This document shows, piece after piece, positions 1 through 11,909 of a stretch of DNA of 64,000 nucleotides. The notes beneath the pieces were generated by a model, which did not search any database, had not been told where the DNA came from, and worked only from the letters and a program-made list of their open reading frames with translations. Location: the NCBI GenBank assembly GCA_033060915.1, contig CM065377.1, positions 54,480,183 to 54,544,182 on the forward strand. The letters run 5' to 3'. Within the stretch, counting starts at the first letter, position 1; the number at the start of each line of letters is the position of its first letter. Source of the stretch: Euryodendron excelsum (taxonomy: Eukaryota > Streptophyta > Magnoliopsida > Ericales > Pentaphylacaceae). The position numbers and the translations under genes are program-made.

Positions 1-732
1 GCTCAATTAAATATCGCATGTAACTGATATATATTGTTGAGCTCAATTAGAGTTGAAATGGGACATAGATTAAAAATTATGTAATATAGCCAAGACAACA
101 CGTACAACTAATAGATAATATGCCACTTTCTTAAATCTGGTGTAGACTTATGCATTAATTTTCACGATATTTTGTTACTTCATAATTTGAGAAAAAAAAA
201 TTGGGAGACATTTAACTAAGTTTTGGATTTTTAATGATGTTAAATAAATAAGTTTATTTTTTAAATATATTTATGAGATAATTTTGATATCACGATTCAA
301 TTTCGATTGACCTGATGGTTAAACCATTAACCTCTTGATCCGATTTATTTTTCGGTTCACCTATCATTAAAACATTGGGTTGAATCAAACAAAAGAAAAA
401 CAATAATCGGTTGCTTCCTTCCCCAAGTTTAGTGGAAAAATGAATTACTTAAAACATAAGTTTTACATACCCACCAACTTCATTGGACCAACAAAACATA
501 TATCAGTTGTTTCCTTCCCCCAAGTTAGTGGAAAAATTAATTACCGAAAAGAGATGTTACATACCAACCAACCCTATTGGACTAATAAAACATATTTCAA
601 TCCTACTTCATATGGATCAACTTATTTACTAGCTTATTTACGCCTGAATCAGCTTATTTACTAACTTATTTCACTAGCTTATTTTAGCCTTTTTCGAAGA
701 GCCATAACAACATCTCAACCGCAAAAGAAAAT
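1..732. other. Intergenic, downstream of the phospholipase gene
   Basis: AT-rich sequence with no credible coding region. It ends at the stop codon of the minus-strand phospholipase gene, so its right-hand part should hold that gene's 3' UTR. The only structure I see is a two-copy tandem repeat (listed separately) and a run of short 'acttatttac' repeats around 615-685. Confidence 0.6.
411..600. repeat. Two-copy tandem repeat, ~96-bp unit
   Basis: Unit 1 (411-506) starts ttgcttccttccccaagt and contains 'ttggaccaacaaaacatat'. Unit 2 (507-600) starts ttgtttccttcccccaag and contains 'ttggactaataaaacatat'. The copies are collinear and diverged by several substitutions and small gaps. A 74-codon open frame crosses both units but looks like chance. 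No function is evident. Confidence 0.75.
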
Positions 733-2278
733 TCAGAAATCATCATCTGGCTCATGGTCCATCAACTTCCAAGAGCCATCGGCCTGTTGAACCATACCCT
801 TGTTCTTCACAGACAGCCACGAACCAGGTACTAAATATTCATTCTTCAAAGCATTCATGGCTTTGTTAACAAGCGCGATATCGCGATTAACTTCCAACTC
901 GAATCCTCCTTTTGATCCTTGTGCACCTGCAATACCATGCATGTAAGCCTCCAAATTATGCCAACTAGAAAGATTTCCAGGACTCTTCAAGTACTTGGAC
1001 TTGGTTGTGTCAATCTCCAATTCTTCACCTACTTCTGAGTAAGCTATCAATGGATAGTTTGGAACAAGATCTAGGGTATTCCGGATACGTAGGACTCGAA
1101 GATCATTAAGCCCGGAGAAGACCTTTTTGAAGCCTGAATCTCCGACCCGGGGGCTGGCAAACACGAAGGCTGTCACGGGACAGGCCTTGTTTGGCTGGCT
1201 TTTAGGTTTGTTCAATCCGTTGGCAACTATGTCAACTGCATTTAGGGTTGCAATCGCTGCACCCAAACTGTGGCCAACTACAGAGATGCTGATTTCTTCA
1301 TCCTTGTATTGTTCCACAAGTCTTCTAACCTCAGCAAGAACCTAAAATATAATATGAAATATTAGTTTTGATAATGTCTCCAAAGAAATTGTTGTCTTTC
1401 ACCCAGAACCAAGCTTGTTATTACATAACTGATGTCAGAAAACTGCTGGGTATCTCAATAATACCTTAAATCAACATAACTTCTAGGAGCCGTTGTTGCA
1501 GTATGACCTGCAACTAAACTCTTTAACATAGTTTTTTCAGAGGTTATGTTGATTTGAGGTAGTACTGAGATATCCAACAGTTTTCTGGCATCACTTGTGC
1601 AATATCAAGCTTGATTAACGTTTCTTAGAAGTATAAGCTTATAGGTAAATGGTTAATCAAAGTTACCTGGTCTCTGGCACTGGACTTATTGAAATGTGAC
1701 TTTGGATCATCTGAAGTGTAGATAGAGTACCATCCCTGATGCACCTTAGGGTCATGTTCCTCTCCAAGTATCTTTTCTGCTGAGAGTAAAAGAAATTCCA
1801 AGTCATTAACCCATTCCAAGGCCTGGATTGTTCCTCTCCAGGCAATCACAATATCTCTCCTCCCCAACACAGCCTTCCCTTCGTCCGTGGCCACCGCAAC
1901 ATACCCCATCCAATTCGATTCCTTGCTCCACGCCTCTCTCGATAAGGACTTCAAGAGAAACGCGTCAGGGACCGAGATTGAAGACGTTGCGTACAAATAT
2001 TTAGTCACCTGGTACTTGAATGGATGGCCTTGCTCTAGACCAACCTTGGCAAAGAGGTTCTTCTTTGCGTATCGGAAGCTCCCTGCATATTTTGATACCT
2101 TCTCGGAGATGAAGTTGTCGTAAGTTGCCTGAGCCATTTCTCCGTAGTGAATGAGGTACTGCCGGAGATCAATATGTAGATCTTCCAACAGGCCATTCCA
2201 GTTATCTTCACCGCTTAGAAGCCTCCATTTTTGAGCTATGGTGCCATCGCTCTCCACCTTTTTGCTATTGCTAGCCAT
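733..2278 (-). CDS. Phospholipase A1-II (class III lipase), 2 exons
   Basis: Predicted cytosolic acylhydrolase that removes the sn-1 acyl chain of glycerolipids. Exon 1 is 2278-1667 and exon 2 is 1341-733 (TGA at 735-733); the 325-bp intron is phase 0 with GTAACT donor and TTTTAG acceptor. The product is 406 residues, matching the ~400-420 of plant class-II PLA1. The N-terminal signature ([22 protein letters not shown]), the oxyanion-side IAWRGT and the GHSLG nucleophile elbow (Ser ~229) are visible. The likely acid is Asp in TLDLVPNYP (~295) and the likely His is in [11 protein letters not shown]. No transit peptide is seen from this start. I chose the ATG at 2278 because family similarity begins there. 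The frame is open upstream to an ATG at 2473, which would add 65 residues including a duplicated SNSKK stretch. Closest family by memory: Arabidopsis PLA1-II gamma/DSEL. Confidence 0.93.
1407..1616. repeat. Inverted repeat (MITE-like hairpin) inside the PLA1 intron
   Basis: The left arm (about 1407-1485) and right arm (about 1538-1616) are near-perfect reverse complements over ~79 bp with a ~52-bp loop. Examples are 'cagaaaactgctgggtatct' at 1436-1455 against 'gatatccaacagttttctgg' at 1569-1588, and 'aaatcaacataac' against 'gttatgttgattt'. It fills about two thirds of the intron. It could be a foldback MITE, and the transcribed RNA would form a long hairpin. Confidence 0.85.
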
Positions 2279-5240
2279 CTTTTTGCTGTTGCTAGAAATC
2301 TTTTTTGTGTTTTTCTTCCTGAAACAATCCATGTGTATCAGTTTGTTCATATGAAAGTTGAACTGAATAGGCATGAGTTGCATGGCTTTATATAGTGAGC
2401 TGGATAGGAACCGCGTTGACCTGCTGTAAGCTATGTATCTTTGGTATGACTGGTTGTTATCTTGTTCTTTCAACTATAGAATTATATAAGATTCTTGTCA
2501 AAATAACCATTCTTTCTTTATCCATTAAGGTCTATTATCTCTCTGCATAATACTGTTGTTTAGTTGACCATAGCACCTTCAAAACTCAGTAAAACATGTA
2601 TCCATGATTCCAACCATTACTATAGTTAAATCTTTACAGACACATTTATATATTTATATATATATAGGGTAAGTTGCCCAGTAACTTGGACAAGTTACAT
2701 CAATTTCAAATGCAGTGGAATAAATATTATTTCAACAATTGTAAATGCATCATCATCAACAAGGTACTGGGTTTATCCTTGAATTTTTCCATAAAATCGA
2801 TACATAATATTAAAAAGACAAGACCCATGTATAATCACAATACATTATAAAGTAAAAAAGAATTACAAGAGTGATAATGAGATAGAGAGTAAGTGAAGTA
2901 ATGTGTTTAGTTACATAGGTTAAATCTCTATTTATAGAATAGAAGAAGATTCTAGTTTTCTATCCCAACCAATATGGGATAGAGAACTTCTTGACTTCAA
3001 CACATAAAATTGTTAAAACAATTCTAATTTTCTTTTCAGGTAGATCCTTTTATGCTTGGTCTGAAATTGAGTTTGTTTCCCATGCTTAGTTAATGTAAGC
3101 ATTCATCATTAGGACCCTGCAGAATGAATCGTGTAAGCATCTCTCTCTCTCTCTCTCTCAATATTTTGGTTAAATCCACAAGCAACATGGTGAGACCATA
3201 AAAATTACCCGCATCAGATGGATATGATGAAAATCGTAAGTTTGGCATGGCCGTGAAGTCAGGTTAGGTGATCGTTTCCAACACACACTCTTTGATTCAA
3301 AGGTCATGCTGCTTAAAAAGTATGTAAAAAGAAAAAATTCAAGGATTTGTACCACAACAAACGAGAAAGAAAGAAGAAAAAATCAAGGATGAAACAAACA
3401 TTTCACACGTGTGTCTGGAAATACATATATACTTATATATATATATATATAGGTGTCGGAAAGTGCTACCCATTCCCAAATTGAATATAACATTTTTGGT
3501 CAAGATTGGGACAATAACTTGTTTGCCTCAATCACAATGAGTTTGCTGACTCTGAATTAGGCACACGAGTTTGCTTGGCAATACACTCATGGTGGACTGA
3601 ATGTTTCATCCCTCTTGTTAAAGTTTATATGTAGCAGAGCAGACTTTTCATGGATATATATCCACTCTACCTTTGATGCTGACAGAATGGCCCTACCCTT
3701 TTTTTTTTCTTTTGAACTCGCCAAAAAATAGTTCCTCAACTCAAAAAATTTTGCAAATTTCATCAAGAAAATCCAAAGTATGGAAAGTACAAAGATGCTT
3801 GCAAAGTTTGAAGAGGCTTTGTAATTAATTTGGATGTTGTGATTAGGAAACTTATATTCTTGAAGAATTTACATATACAAAATTTCACCAAAATTTGAAT
3901 TGAAATGATGAATGGATCACAATCACAACATTCTATATGAAAATTATATACAAAAGTTCTGTTTGTATAGATAGCATTACTCTCATTATATATTATCATT
4001 TTCATTGTTGGATATGGCAATGAATACATTTTGTGAAATTTTGAAGTGAGAAATCAATCTCTCTATGCTATAAGTTTAGTTTACTGGAATTTTTGGTGAA
4101 GTTAGAGAAAATGATGTATCACCTAATCCTAATCTAGATATCCCCCTATAAGTTCAGTAATCCCTATTTCACGTCAAATAAGCATTTTCTCTATTTTAAG
4201 CAATTTTGATGTTTGGATAGCGTGTTGCAAACTCACTTGGTTGGGCTCTTATTCCAGTTCTCTTATTTCGTTTTCTAAAATTTTTTGAGATTGTATTTGG
4301 AAAATTGATTTCCAAAATTATTTTCGCTAAGAAATTGAAGTGATTTTAAAAAAACTGTTTTCACAAAATTGGTTCTGAAAACACCACAACATTTGTTTTT
4401 TAAAAAAAAATTATTTTTTAAGTTTTCAGAATCGCTTTCAACTTTTCATACAAAAATGAAAACGATAGTAAAAAAATGTTGTTTTTAATGCTCTCGTTTT
4501 TTTTGTTTCAAACATATGAAAAACAAGAAGTTTTATTTTCTTATTTTTTCAAAAAATACAAAAATAAAAACGATAACAAATAAACGGGAGGTTAAAGTGT
4601 TTTAAACACTTTCAAAACGGGCGGCCATATGAGCATATTGACCTTTAGGTGAAACAACTTCTTGTGATGGATAGCAGCCTTTTTGATGGTCAAGATCTTA
4701 CAACTAAATCAAAATGAGAAAAGCAGGTCTTTACGTTGTCTTATCATGCAAATAATACCAAAGAACAAACCTTTGCGCGCATGGCTATGTGATTGATCAA
4801 AGTTTTAATTCAAAGAACCAGACCTCTGAAAGCCCAACTACCCTCAAGGTTAATGTACAAAGATTTGAACGTGGCAAATGCAGATGCAGTGTCGAGATTA
4901 ATTTTGACTTTTAACTATTTGGTGAACCAAAAAATAAAAAATAAAAACTAGAAAGAAAAGAGGAAAAAAATTTCAAGGGAGAGAGAGAGAATTGGCGAGT
5001 CCAAAGAAGTGAAGGACAAGAAAACAACCCCTTTGCTAAAGAGTAAAGCTATATGAACTGAAAAATTATACAGAATTTTGTATAAAATGATCTGGTTAAA
5101 TTAGGGCATTTCAGTGCAAATCATAATGCCCATCAAGTTAGCTTTAATTTCTAAAAGTACCATTGCCACACAATTCTAGTGAAATTTTTAGTGTGTAGTT
5201 CTAGTGGATATTTTGTATAAAGATTAGCATTTGAAAAAAA
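2279..5240. other. Intergenic, no gene recognised
   Basis: Promoter-side flank of the phospholipase gene, possibly including its 5' leader up to the alternative ATG at 2473. The rest is AT-rich and non-coding. It contains TA tracts (about 2655-2667, 3436-3452), a TC microsatellite at 3140-3159, and a diverged A/T-rich foldback-like stretch at about 4205-4620. A diverged relative of the 5241-5573 MITE lies at about 5048-5230. I see no convincing exon. Confidence 0.55.
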
Positions 5241-5573
5241 GGTAATGCTATACAAATAGAAAATTCATACAGAAGATGTGTCTGGATACGAGTCATTCAT
5301 TTTAAAACAAAACACCTATCATAATAACTTTTTATTATAAAATTGTTATTATCATATCATTTTAGTAGGTGTTTTTGTACTATTTCTTTTGTAAGAATAG
5401 CTATTTTTCTAAAAAATTTGTACAAAAAATTTCACCATAATAATGTGGCAACAGTATTTTTATAATTAAAAATTATTATGATGGGTGTATTATTTTAAAG
5501 TGAATGATTCATATTCAACCACCTTATTATGTTAATAAATTATGTATAAATTTTCTCATCATATAGTATTACT
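5241..5573. mobile_element. MITE with long imperfect inverted repeats
   Basis: The left end GGTAATGCTATACAAATAG and right end ATATAGTATTACTC are inverted relatives. The interior carries two opposed copies of a core: 'cattttaaaacaaaacacc' at 5298-5316 and, inverted, 'gggtgtattattttaaagtg' at 5484-5503. The whole ~333 bp can fold into one hairpin. No transposase is present. The same core, diverged, recurs at several other places in the window. I could not define a target duplication. Confidence 0.7.
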
Positions 5574-7122
5574 CATAGAATTCTTTGTGTGAATACAAGA
5601 AAGTGTTCATCGGATCAGAGGAAGGTTAATGGGCTACACTGGCCTAAAGATCATAACAACCCAGCCTGATTAGGCCCATTGGCTCCTGCAGAAGAAGGGT
5701 TTAATAAACCTAAATGGACAAGCCTAATGCTGAAGGAGAAAGGCCCATAGATATGATCTGTCAAAATGGGTTTGGGCCTGGAGGATGGTTTTTCTGTCAA
5801 GAGAACTTGGCCTGAGAACTTATTTCGTCAGATTAAGGGCCCGATTTGAATATCTCCTTTCATGTATTTATAAATAGAAAAAAAAAAAAAACCGAAATTT
5901 TCATTTTGGAAAATTTTGATCACCATCTTATAAAATTGGCAACTTCTCCTAGGTTTTCCTACCGTCTTTTCTCTAGAAGGTACGAATATAAGGTGAGAAA
6001 AAACTTAGCAATAACATTTTAATTAACTTTTATTAATTCAGACGACATCTTGCCACCATATATCCAACATTGCTAAAACAAAGTTCTGCTTCTACCGCTT
6101 TGAACCCGCATAATCCAATCCGTTGCCAACTCTAGTAGGGACAAGTATTATTTACTATTATTGACACAGTAATTAAAAGATTTTAAGTAGGGGCCGCTTA
6201 GCCCACCCATCATTTATAGGATTTGAAAGTTTTTTAGGCCTAATTAGATTAATGAGCGGGTTTAGAAATTGTATTTCATGCCAAGCTCAGTCGGAAATAT
6301 ATCTAGAATAATATTTTTTTAATACATTTATGTATTTAGATCTTATATTATTTAGCATTATTTTTTAAAAAAATATTTATTAAAAATAATTTTGATTAAA
6401 TAATCAAACTTAAAATTTAATTTTAGACCCGATAAAAAATAAAAATTTAGTGTAAGTTCGGCCAACCTAACCAATGTTCACTCCTAATTTTAAGGCGTAA
6501 TTTAACAATGGAGGTATGAGGGCCGTTAAACTCACCGGGCTTGTGGTGCCTTCAGTACCATGAGAAATAAGTTGCAATGTCATTGTCTTATGACTGCAAT
6601 AGTATGCAATTCGAAGAAACACGAAAAAGCAATGGACCCACTAAACAGGAAACAAGTGAGAAAAGACGGTCGGTGCAGCATTACTCAAAAAATCAATATC
6701 ACAAAAAACAAATCATATACAAAAAAAGATTCTTCTAAATTACAGTTTGTGCATATCATGCATAAACACCCCACACCCACATACTGACATTTTTGGAAAT
6801 AAGGAACGAATATTGGATGAAAATTTTCTAACACATGCTATTGCTTTTAAGTTTGATTTTGGTACACTACTAGCGTTATATAAGTAAGTATTAAAATGCA
6901 ATATGTATTTATAAATTTTTTTATATATTTAAATTGTAAAAAATACGTATTTTATTTAATAATTCACTTGTATAAAGAAAATTTTACATAAAATTGCTGT
7001 TTTTGAAAGTGTTACACAAATAAGCAAAGCCATGTGGGGAATAAAAAAGTCGTTAATTATATGTAACTGCATGTTCCCCAATTGAAATTATATCAAGCTG
7101 ATGTTGAAATACCATCAGCTGC

Positions 7123-7153
<31 letters not shown>

Positions 7154-8650
7154 ATATGAGTTGAAAAGTCCCATCAGTCTGCTGCAGCAGCCTCTGCTCA
7201 AAACAAGGAAGTTCACGAGAAAGATTTTGGGAGACAGGACAACCCCAAGATAGACAAATCGTCATGAAAGATGAAACTAATCATATTACCCCACCACACC
7301 TCACCACCTAAACTACCAACCCCATTTACATCACACGGGGCTCACGCCACCCCACAGCCAGCGGCGTCAATCACCTCCCTCTCTCCCTCTCTCTCTCTCT
7401 CTCTCATATGCAAACAGACAGCACACACAGGCAAGATGTTTGGATCAATTTCTTTCATAATTATCAAAAGGGAAAGCGATAAACATTAAGAAAATAAAAA
7501 CACAAAACGTAATTAAAAAATATAAAAAAACAAAAAATTTTAAATAATTAAGAAACTTAATAAAAATTTTATTAAGAAGCTTTTATGAAACTTAAAAAAA
7601 ACCTTCTAAAAAACTTAGTAAAAACTTACATGAATAATTTCATAAATACTTAGGTAGAACTTAGGGGGAAAAATGTGTAAAAATTAATATTTTAAGTTTT
7701 CAAAGTTTTTTTCCTAAGTTTTTTAAAACTTTTCGTCAAGAATCCCAAGAGTTTTAAAAATGTTTTCTCCATGTTTCCGAACGTTTTCTCAAAATTTTTA
7801 TACAAGTTTCATACTCATACCGAAAGCACATTTCCAGAAATACAAACTTTCTCCTCCCAAATGAATTTTTCAACAACTATAGTTTTTTTTTTTTAGCAAC
7901 TTACAAAATAGCTTTTTTCATTTTCAATGGTCTTTTCATTTAAAATTCAATTTTTCTTTATAGGTTTTTAGGTCAGGCGGAATTTAATTTTGTTTTTATG
8001 AAGGGTATGCATGACTTAAAAACTCATAACAATTAGAAAAAAATTTAAATTTAGATTAAAAAAATCACTAAAAAAAACTATTTCATAAGTTATTTAAATA
8101 AGCTCCATCCAAACAAGGGTTTAAACATCCTTGTCCCAGAGCAATATTGTGATGCAACAAAACTAGAAAAATATAGTAATAGAGTATGATAATTTCTTCT
8201 TTGGAAGCAATTTATAGACATACAAAGCAAAATTATTATTTCCTTTCATCTCTACCGCAATTGCAAAGCAGTTTTGACAGTTCCTTTTCCGACCCCAACC
8301 TCTAACTATGCCTTGTTCCCCCGACAAGATGAAAAATGCTATATTTAATATCATTTCTCATTTGATTTTTTTCATTCCTAGAGTTCTAGACGTAAGTGAA
8401 TGAATGAGTAACACGTGAATTTATTAACGTGGGTTCTAGTATTTTGTGTTGAGGCACGGACTCAAAAATTGTGTCGAGGGAGCCAAAGATAAAATTTCTT
8501 AAATTTGTGTAAGGGCTAAATTTATAATTACCATCAATATTCGACTAAAAGAGATTATGCATTTCTTATTGTACGATTAGTTAAGTTTTTGGATTGGCAT
8601 ACGGCTTGCACGAGAATCAGTGTTCAAGGCAATGCGAGGCAAACCCAATT
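5574..8650. other. Intergenic, no gene recognised
   Basis: AT-rich flank with no coding signal. It contains a cluster of GGCCCA/TGGGCC-type hexamers at about 5630-5780, an SSR of TA then TG units at about 7124-7155, and a CT tract at about 7377-7405. The short open frame at 7271-7489 crosses the CT tract and is low complexity. The stretch 7490-8110 is A/T-rich with repeated 'aaaacttaa' motifs. Confidence 0.55.
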
Positions 8651-8664
8651 TAGTGATAATCTCA

Positions 8665-8918
8665 TCACCGAGTGGTTAGTTCAGTGGGTAAAATCCGAAT
8701 TTTCTTATTCAATACTTGAGTTCGAATCTTCATAGTCACTTGATAGAGTTAAACATACTATTCAGTACTTAAAGCACGATGTAGAACCTAAACTTCGGGT
8801 TCAATGCAAGTGTGATGGGTTTCCCGCAGATGGCTGTGCAGTACTGAAGGGTTATAAGTCCTAACGAATGTATAAAGTAGCCTATCTGCATATCCATTTT
8901 GTAAACCAAACAAAAAAT
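8665..8918 (+). mobile_element. tRNA-derived SINE with target-site duplication
   Basis: The element is 254 bp. Near its 5' end is a Pol III A-box-like segment (TGGTTAGTTCAGTGG, 8673-8687), followed ~30 bp later by a B-box-like GAGTTCGAATC (8718-8728), which is tRNA spacing. It ends in an A-rich tail (accaaacaaaaaa). It is bracketed by TAGTGATAATCTCA (8651-8664) and TAATGATAATCTCA (8919-8932), a 13/14 match as expected of an L1-primed insertion. The copy looks full length. It could otherwise be read as a degraded tRNA gene, but the body beyond the B box and the flanking duplication favour a SINE. Confidence 0.87.
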
Positions 8919-8932
8919 TAATGATAATCTCA

Positions 8933-10299
8933 AACTATAGTTGAGGGATTTCTAAATGAGAGAATTATTAATGTTGAGTGAGTTGTATTCTTAGGCTTCT
9001 ATTTTTTTTGGTACAGATAGGCTGCTCTATTAATCTACCAACAAGTATTGTCCATCAGCATTACACAGTCATCTATCCACACGGCATTTACGTTAAGTCT
9101 AAACTTTAGGTCTCACCACGTGAAGAGTAAGTTCAGTCCCATAAAATAGTTATGGAAACTCAAAGTCAAACATGAAGTGAGAAAATCTAAGTTTTTACTC
9201 ACTGAAATGGGTATTCCTGGGCTTCTGCCCAAACTCTAGAGACAAAAAAAAAAAGTCTAAAACATGCATGCTTTGAGAGTTTACATCTCAAATATTATTA
9301 TAGTTTTTATGTTGCTATTATATTGGGAATGGAAATGTAGCTTTCACCAATTTTTCTTGGACAGACAAAGAAGAGAAAGAAGAGAGCTTTAAACCCTAGT
9401 AGATACGCCTCTGGTCGATTCTCAAAACCTCTATACTAGCACATATATTGTCCTCGGTTCGATGTCCTTGGTCTGGAGACTGGGAGACGACCAAGGTTGA
9501 GCATCTATAACAATGCCATTGTCTGGTGGATTCAAGAGCAAGTATACTTGCTTTGGCTTCAAAAGCAGTCTCCGAGTACTTATTCGCCACCTATCTTGTT
9601 GATTTGGTGGGCCGTATGGGTTACATAGATCTACGTCACGAGTATGCAGTCATGTCTGATCATTTTTCTTACCTTACATTAATTCTATTAACATAGCATC
9701 ATCAACTTCTAATTATAGTTGCCAATACTTAGCGGTCAATGTGCTATTTTTATCGTTTGTACAGTATATACCGTTTCGAATTTATTACTATAAATATTAT
9801 TTAGTTAGAAAAATATATATTTACTTACAAAAAAATAATATAAACATGTTATCTAATCAAGTATATGTTTAAACATATTTAAATACATATTAATTATCTA
9901 TTATATGTTTAACACAAGTTCTAACAAAAATTAATCATCAAATACAAGAAATATAAATTATTTTAAACTAAATTACATAGAGTCTGGTACTATCTGGTAA
10001 ATTTGGTATTGGCAAATACCGTCTGATACAACTGGTATTTGTCAAAATTGACCTACGTTAATCAGTTCGGAACTCAACCTTTTTTTGTACCGTTTTATAA
10101 TTTGTATGGTACGATATTGATAACTATGTTTCTAACCCCTAATAAGACACTAATTAAACAAAAATTATAAAAATAAGAAAAATATAAACAAAATTTAAAA
10201 CTTCAACTTAATGCTAAAAGCAAAGTTTCTTAAAATGGAAAAAATGGGAAATTCAAATCTTAAATAATTCAATTCGGAAAAGTCTTATTATGAATCTAA
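8933..10299. other. Intergenic, possible old retroelement debris
   Basis: No intact gene. A minus-strand open frame at 9396-9590 contains EAKASILALESTRQWHC, which vaguely resembles the RNase H-like tail of plant LINEs, but it is too short to assign. The stretch 9680-10290 is AT-rich and featureless apart from 'tggtatttg' and 'accgttt' reiterations around 10010-10120. Confidence 0.45.
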
Positions 10300-10677
10300 A
10301 TGTTCAACACGTTGCAATCAAACTATCAAATTTTACAAAATCGTGAGTTGGCCTTAAAGCATAATCTCACTCCAGCTATTATCGAATCAGATTCCTTGCC
10401 TCTTATTAATTTTCTAGGGTTTGCGAAGTCTACTACCCGCTGGGAAATCAAGTCCATCCTTGAAGATATTTTCGACAAATCCAGCCAAGCTCCTATTTCC
10501 TTCAAATGGTGTCGCCGGCAAGCTAATCGTTGCTCACACTGGTTTGCCTCCTTTGCGCTGACAGGAAAAATTTGTTTGCCTCTGTTTTTTATTCCGGATC
10601 GTCTCTTTTCGTTGGTCCAGTTGGACATTTTGTAGTTCTTGGCCTTTGTGCTTTGTTTCATGTATCAAAAAAAAAAA
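10300..10677 (+). pseudogene. 5'-truncated L1-type LINE, RNase H-like tail and poly(A)
   Basis: An open frame to 10635 gives a ~111-residue peptide carrying the hallmarks of the RNase H-like domain (RVT_3 type) that ends plant LINE ORF2: IIESDSLPLINFL, WEIKSILEDI, ISFKWCRRQANRCSHWFASF. The stop TAG is followed by a ~30-bp 3' UTR and a poly(A) run (10667-10677), which is the expected LINE 3' end. Reverse transcriptase and endonuclease are missing, so this is a dead 5'-truncated copy. Similar 'tgtt...ttgca.tcaa' sequence on both sides (10301 and 10678) may be a decayed target duplication, but I am not sure of it. Confidence 0.8.
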
Positions 10678-11734
10678 TGTTACCGTTTTGCATCAATTTC
10701 TAAATTTAAATCAATTACTGCAAATACGGAAAGTATTGAAGTTTATGTATCTCAAATTTGTTAGGCGGTGAGAATTTAATAGGTGCAATGACGCGTCCTT
10801 GTCCTTGTCATTGTTGTGTGTTTCATTTGATGGGAACTTCAAGTACTAAACACCACCAAGTGTCCCTAATCCTAACATGTGACAACTAGGCCCTCCCCAA
10901 CGCCAGCCTTCATGGCCATCAACAGCTCAAAACCTAAAACAATGCATGTAGACAAATTGTGAATTTTGCAGAACCTTTATATGAATATGAAACACACCCT
11001 TTTGTAGGCAATCTACATTTACTCTTGCTTTGTTGGCATTAGATGTGTAGGCTAAGCAGTGATCTGATAAACTAGGGTATGGAGGTCAATGGACCACATT
11101 CATTTATTCCGATCTTTCGTTCACTTTCCTTTATTGCTTCCCAAACACCGCTCCTCGCATTCATTGCTTTGTTTTTCCACCTGCCCCAGATTGAATTTCC
11201 ATTTTCAGGGGATATGTAATGCGAACATTTTTAAAAATGTATAAAGTACCATATTGGACACTTAACAGGCACTTAAACTCTAACACTTCGGATTTATATC
11301 CAACATATATTGCTAGATATTCATTCAATATAAATGTTTATTAATTCAAGTTTACCCTATATATTTGTATATACTCTCATATTATGCATAAAATGTTTTA
11401 TATGAATATTTTATCGTGTTCTATGTTTTTGGACATAGAATGAAATGAGTCTAACCTTTAGATATGTACACGAATTCAACAACGCTACTCCAATCAAAAC
11501 AACATAGCTTAAGAGCTTTGCTTTTCCTTAAAATTGAAACAACTAACAAGTTTTCATAGCAATTTCTTTTTTTTTTCTTTTTTCTTTTTTTTAGGTATAA
11601 TGGAGAGCCAAAACTCTAGGGAGAGGGAGAGGTGAGTTGATCTTATGGCATGAGTGGGCCCTCTCCTCAAACAATAGGAAAGATTTACTAATCCTAGGCA
11701 TGTGAAGATGTTATAAATATACAGGATAAGATGA
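10678..11734. other. Intergenic, nothing recognised
   Basis: AT-rich sequence between the LINE tail and the GC-rich LTR-derived block. It contains a T-rich tract at about 11570-11593. No coding region or repeat is supported. Confidence 0.5.
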
Positions 11735-11909
11735 TCAAACAATGCCATTTCTCTACCCACGCTAGATGGAGTAGGTTTGAGCGTTTACATGTTCCAATAG
11801 TCCCTTTCGAGGCCTGGTGTCAGGAGTTGGCACTAGTTGTGGCGTGTGCCAAGAGTTGGCACTGGGCTTTGGCATCATCGAGGACGATGATGGTTGAAGT
11901 GGTGGAGAA
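11735..11909 (+). mobile_element. Possible internal remnant of an LTR element
   Basis: GC-rich sequence with 'gagttggcac' twice (11824-11833 and 11852-11861) runs into the LTR at 11910. Its last bases, GTGGTGGAGAA, are the same as those directly before the 3' LTR at 52118 and could be the polypurine tract. This suggests that the LTR at 11910 is a 3' LTR whose element has lost the rest of its 5' part. The left boundary is a guess from base composition. Confidence 0.45.

Noticed and set aside
7271..7489. 72-codon frame with Ser/Leu repeats.
   Set aside because: The peptide is produced by a CT microsatellite.
8673..8728. Stand-alone tRNA gene based on box A and box B.
   Set aside because: The sequence cannot be folded into a full cloverleaf by eye, has no acceptor-stem pairing, and lies within a duplication-flanked SINE.
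9396..9590. Minus-strand frame with EAKASILALESTRQWHC, possibly a LINE RNase H-like fragment.
   Set aside because: Too short, no diagnostic acidic residues in the right context, and no poly(A) tail on the expected side.
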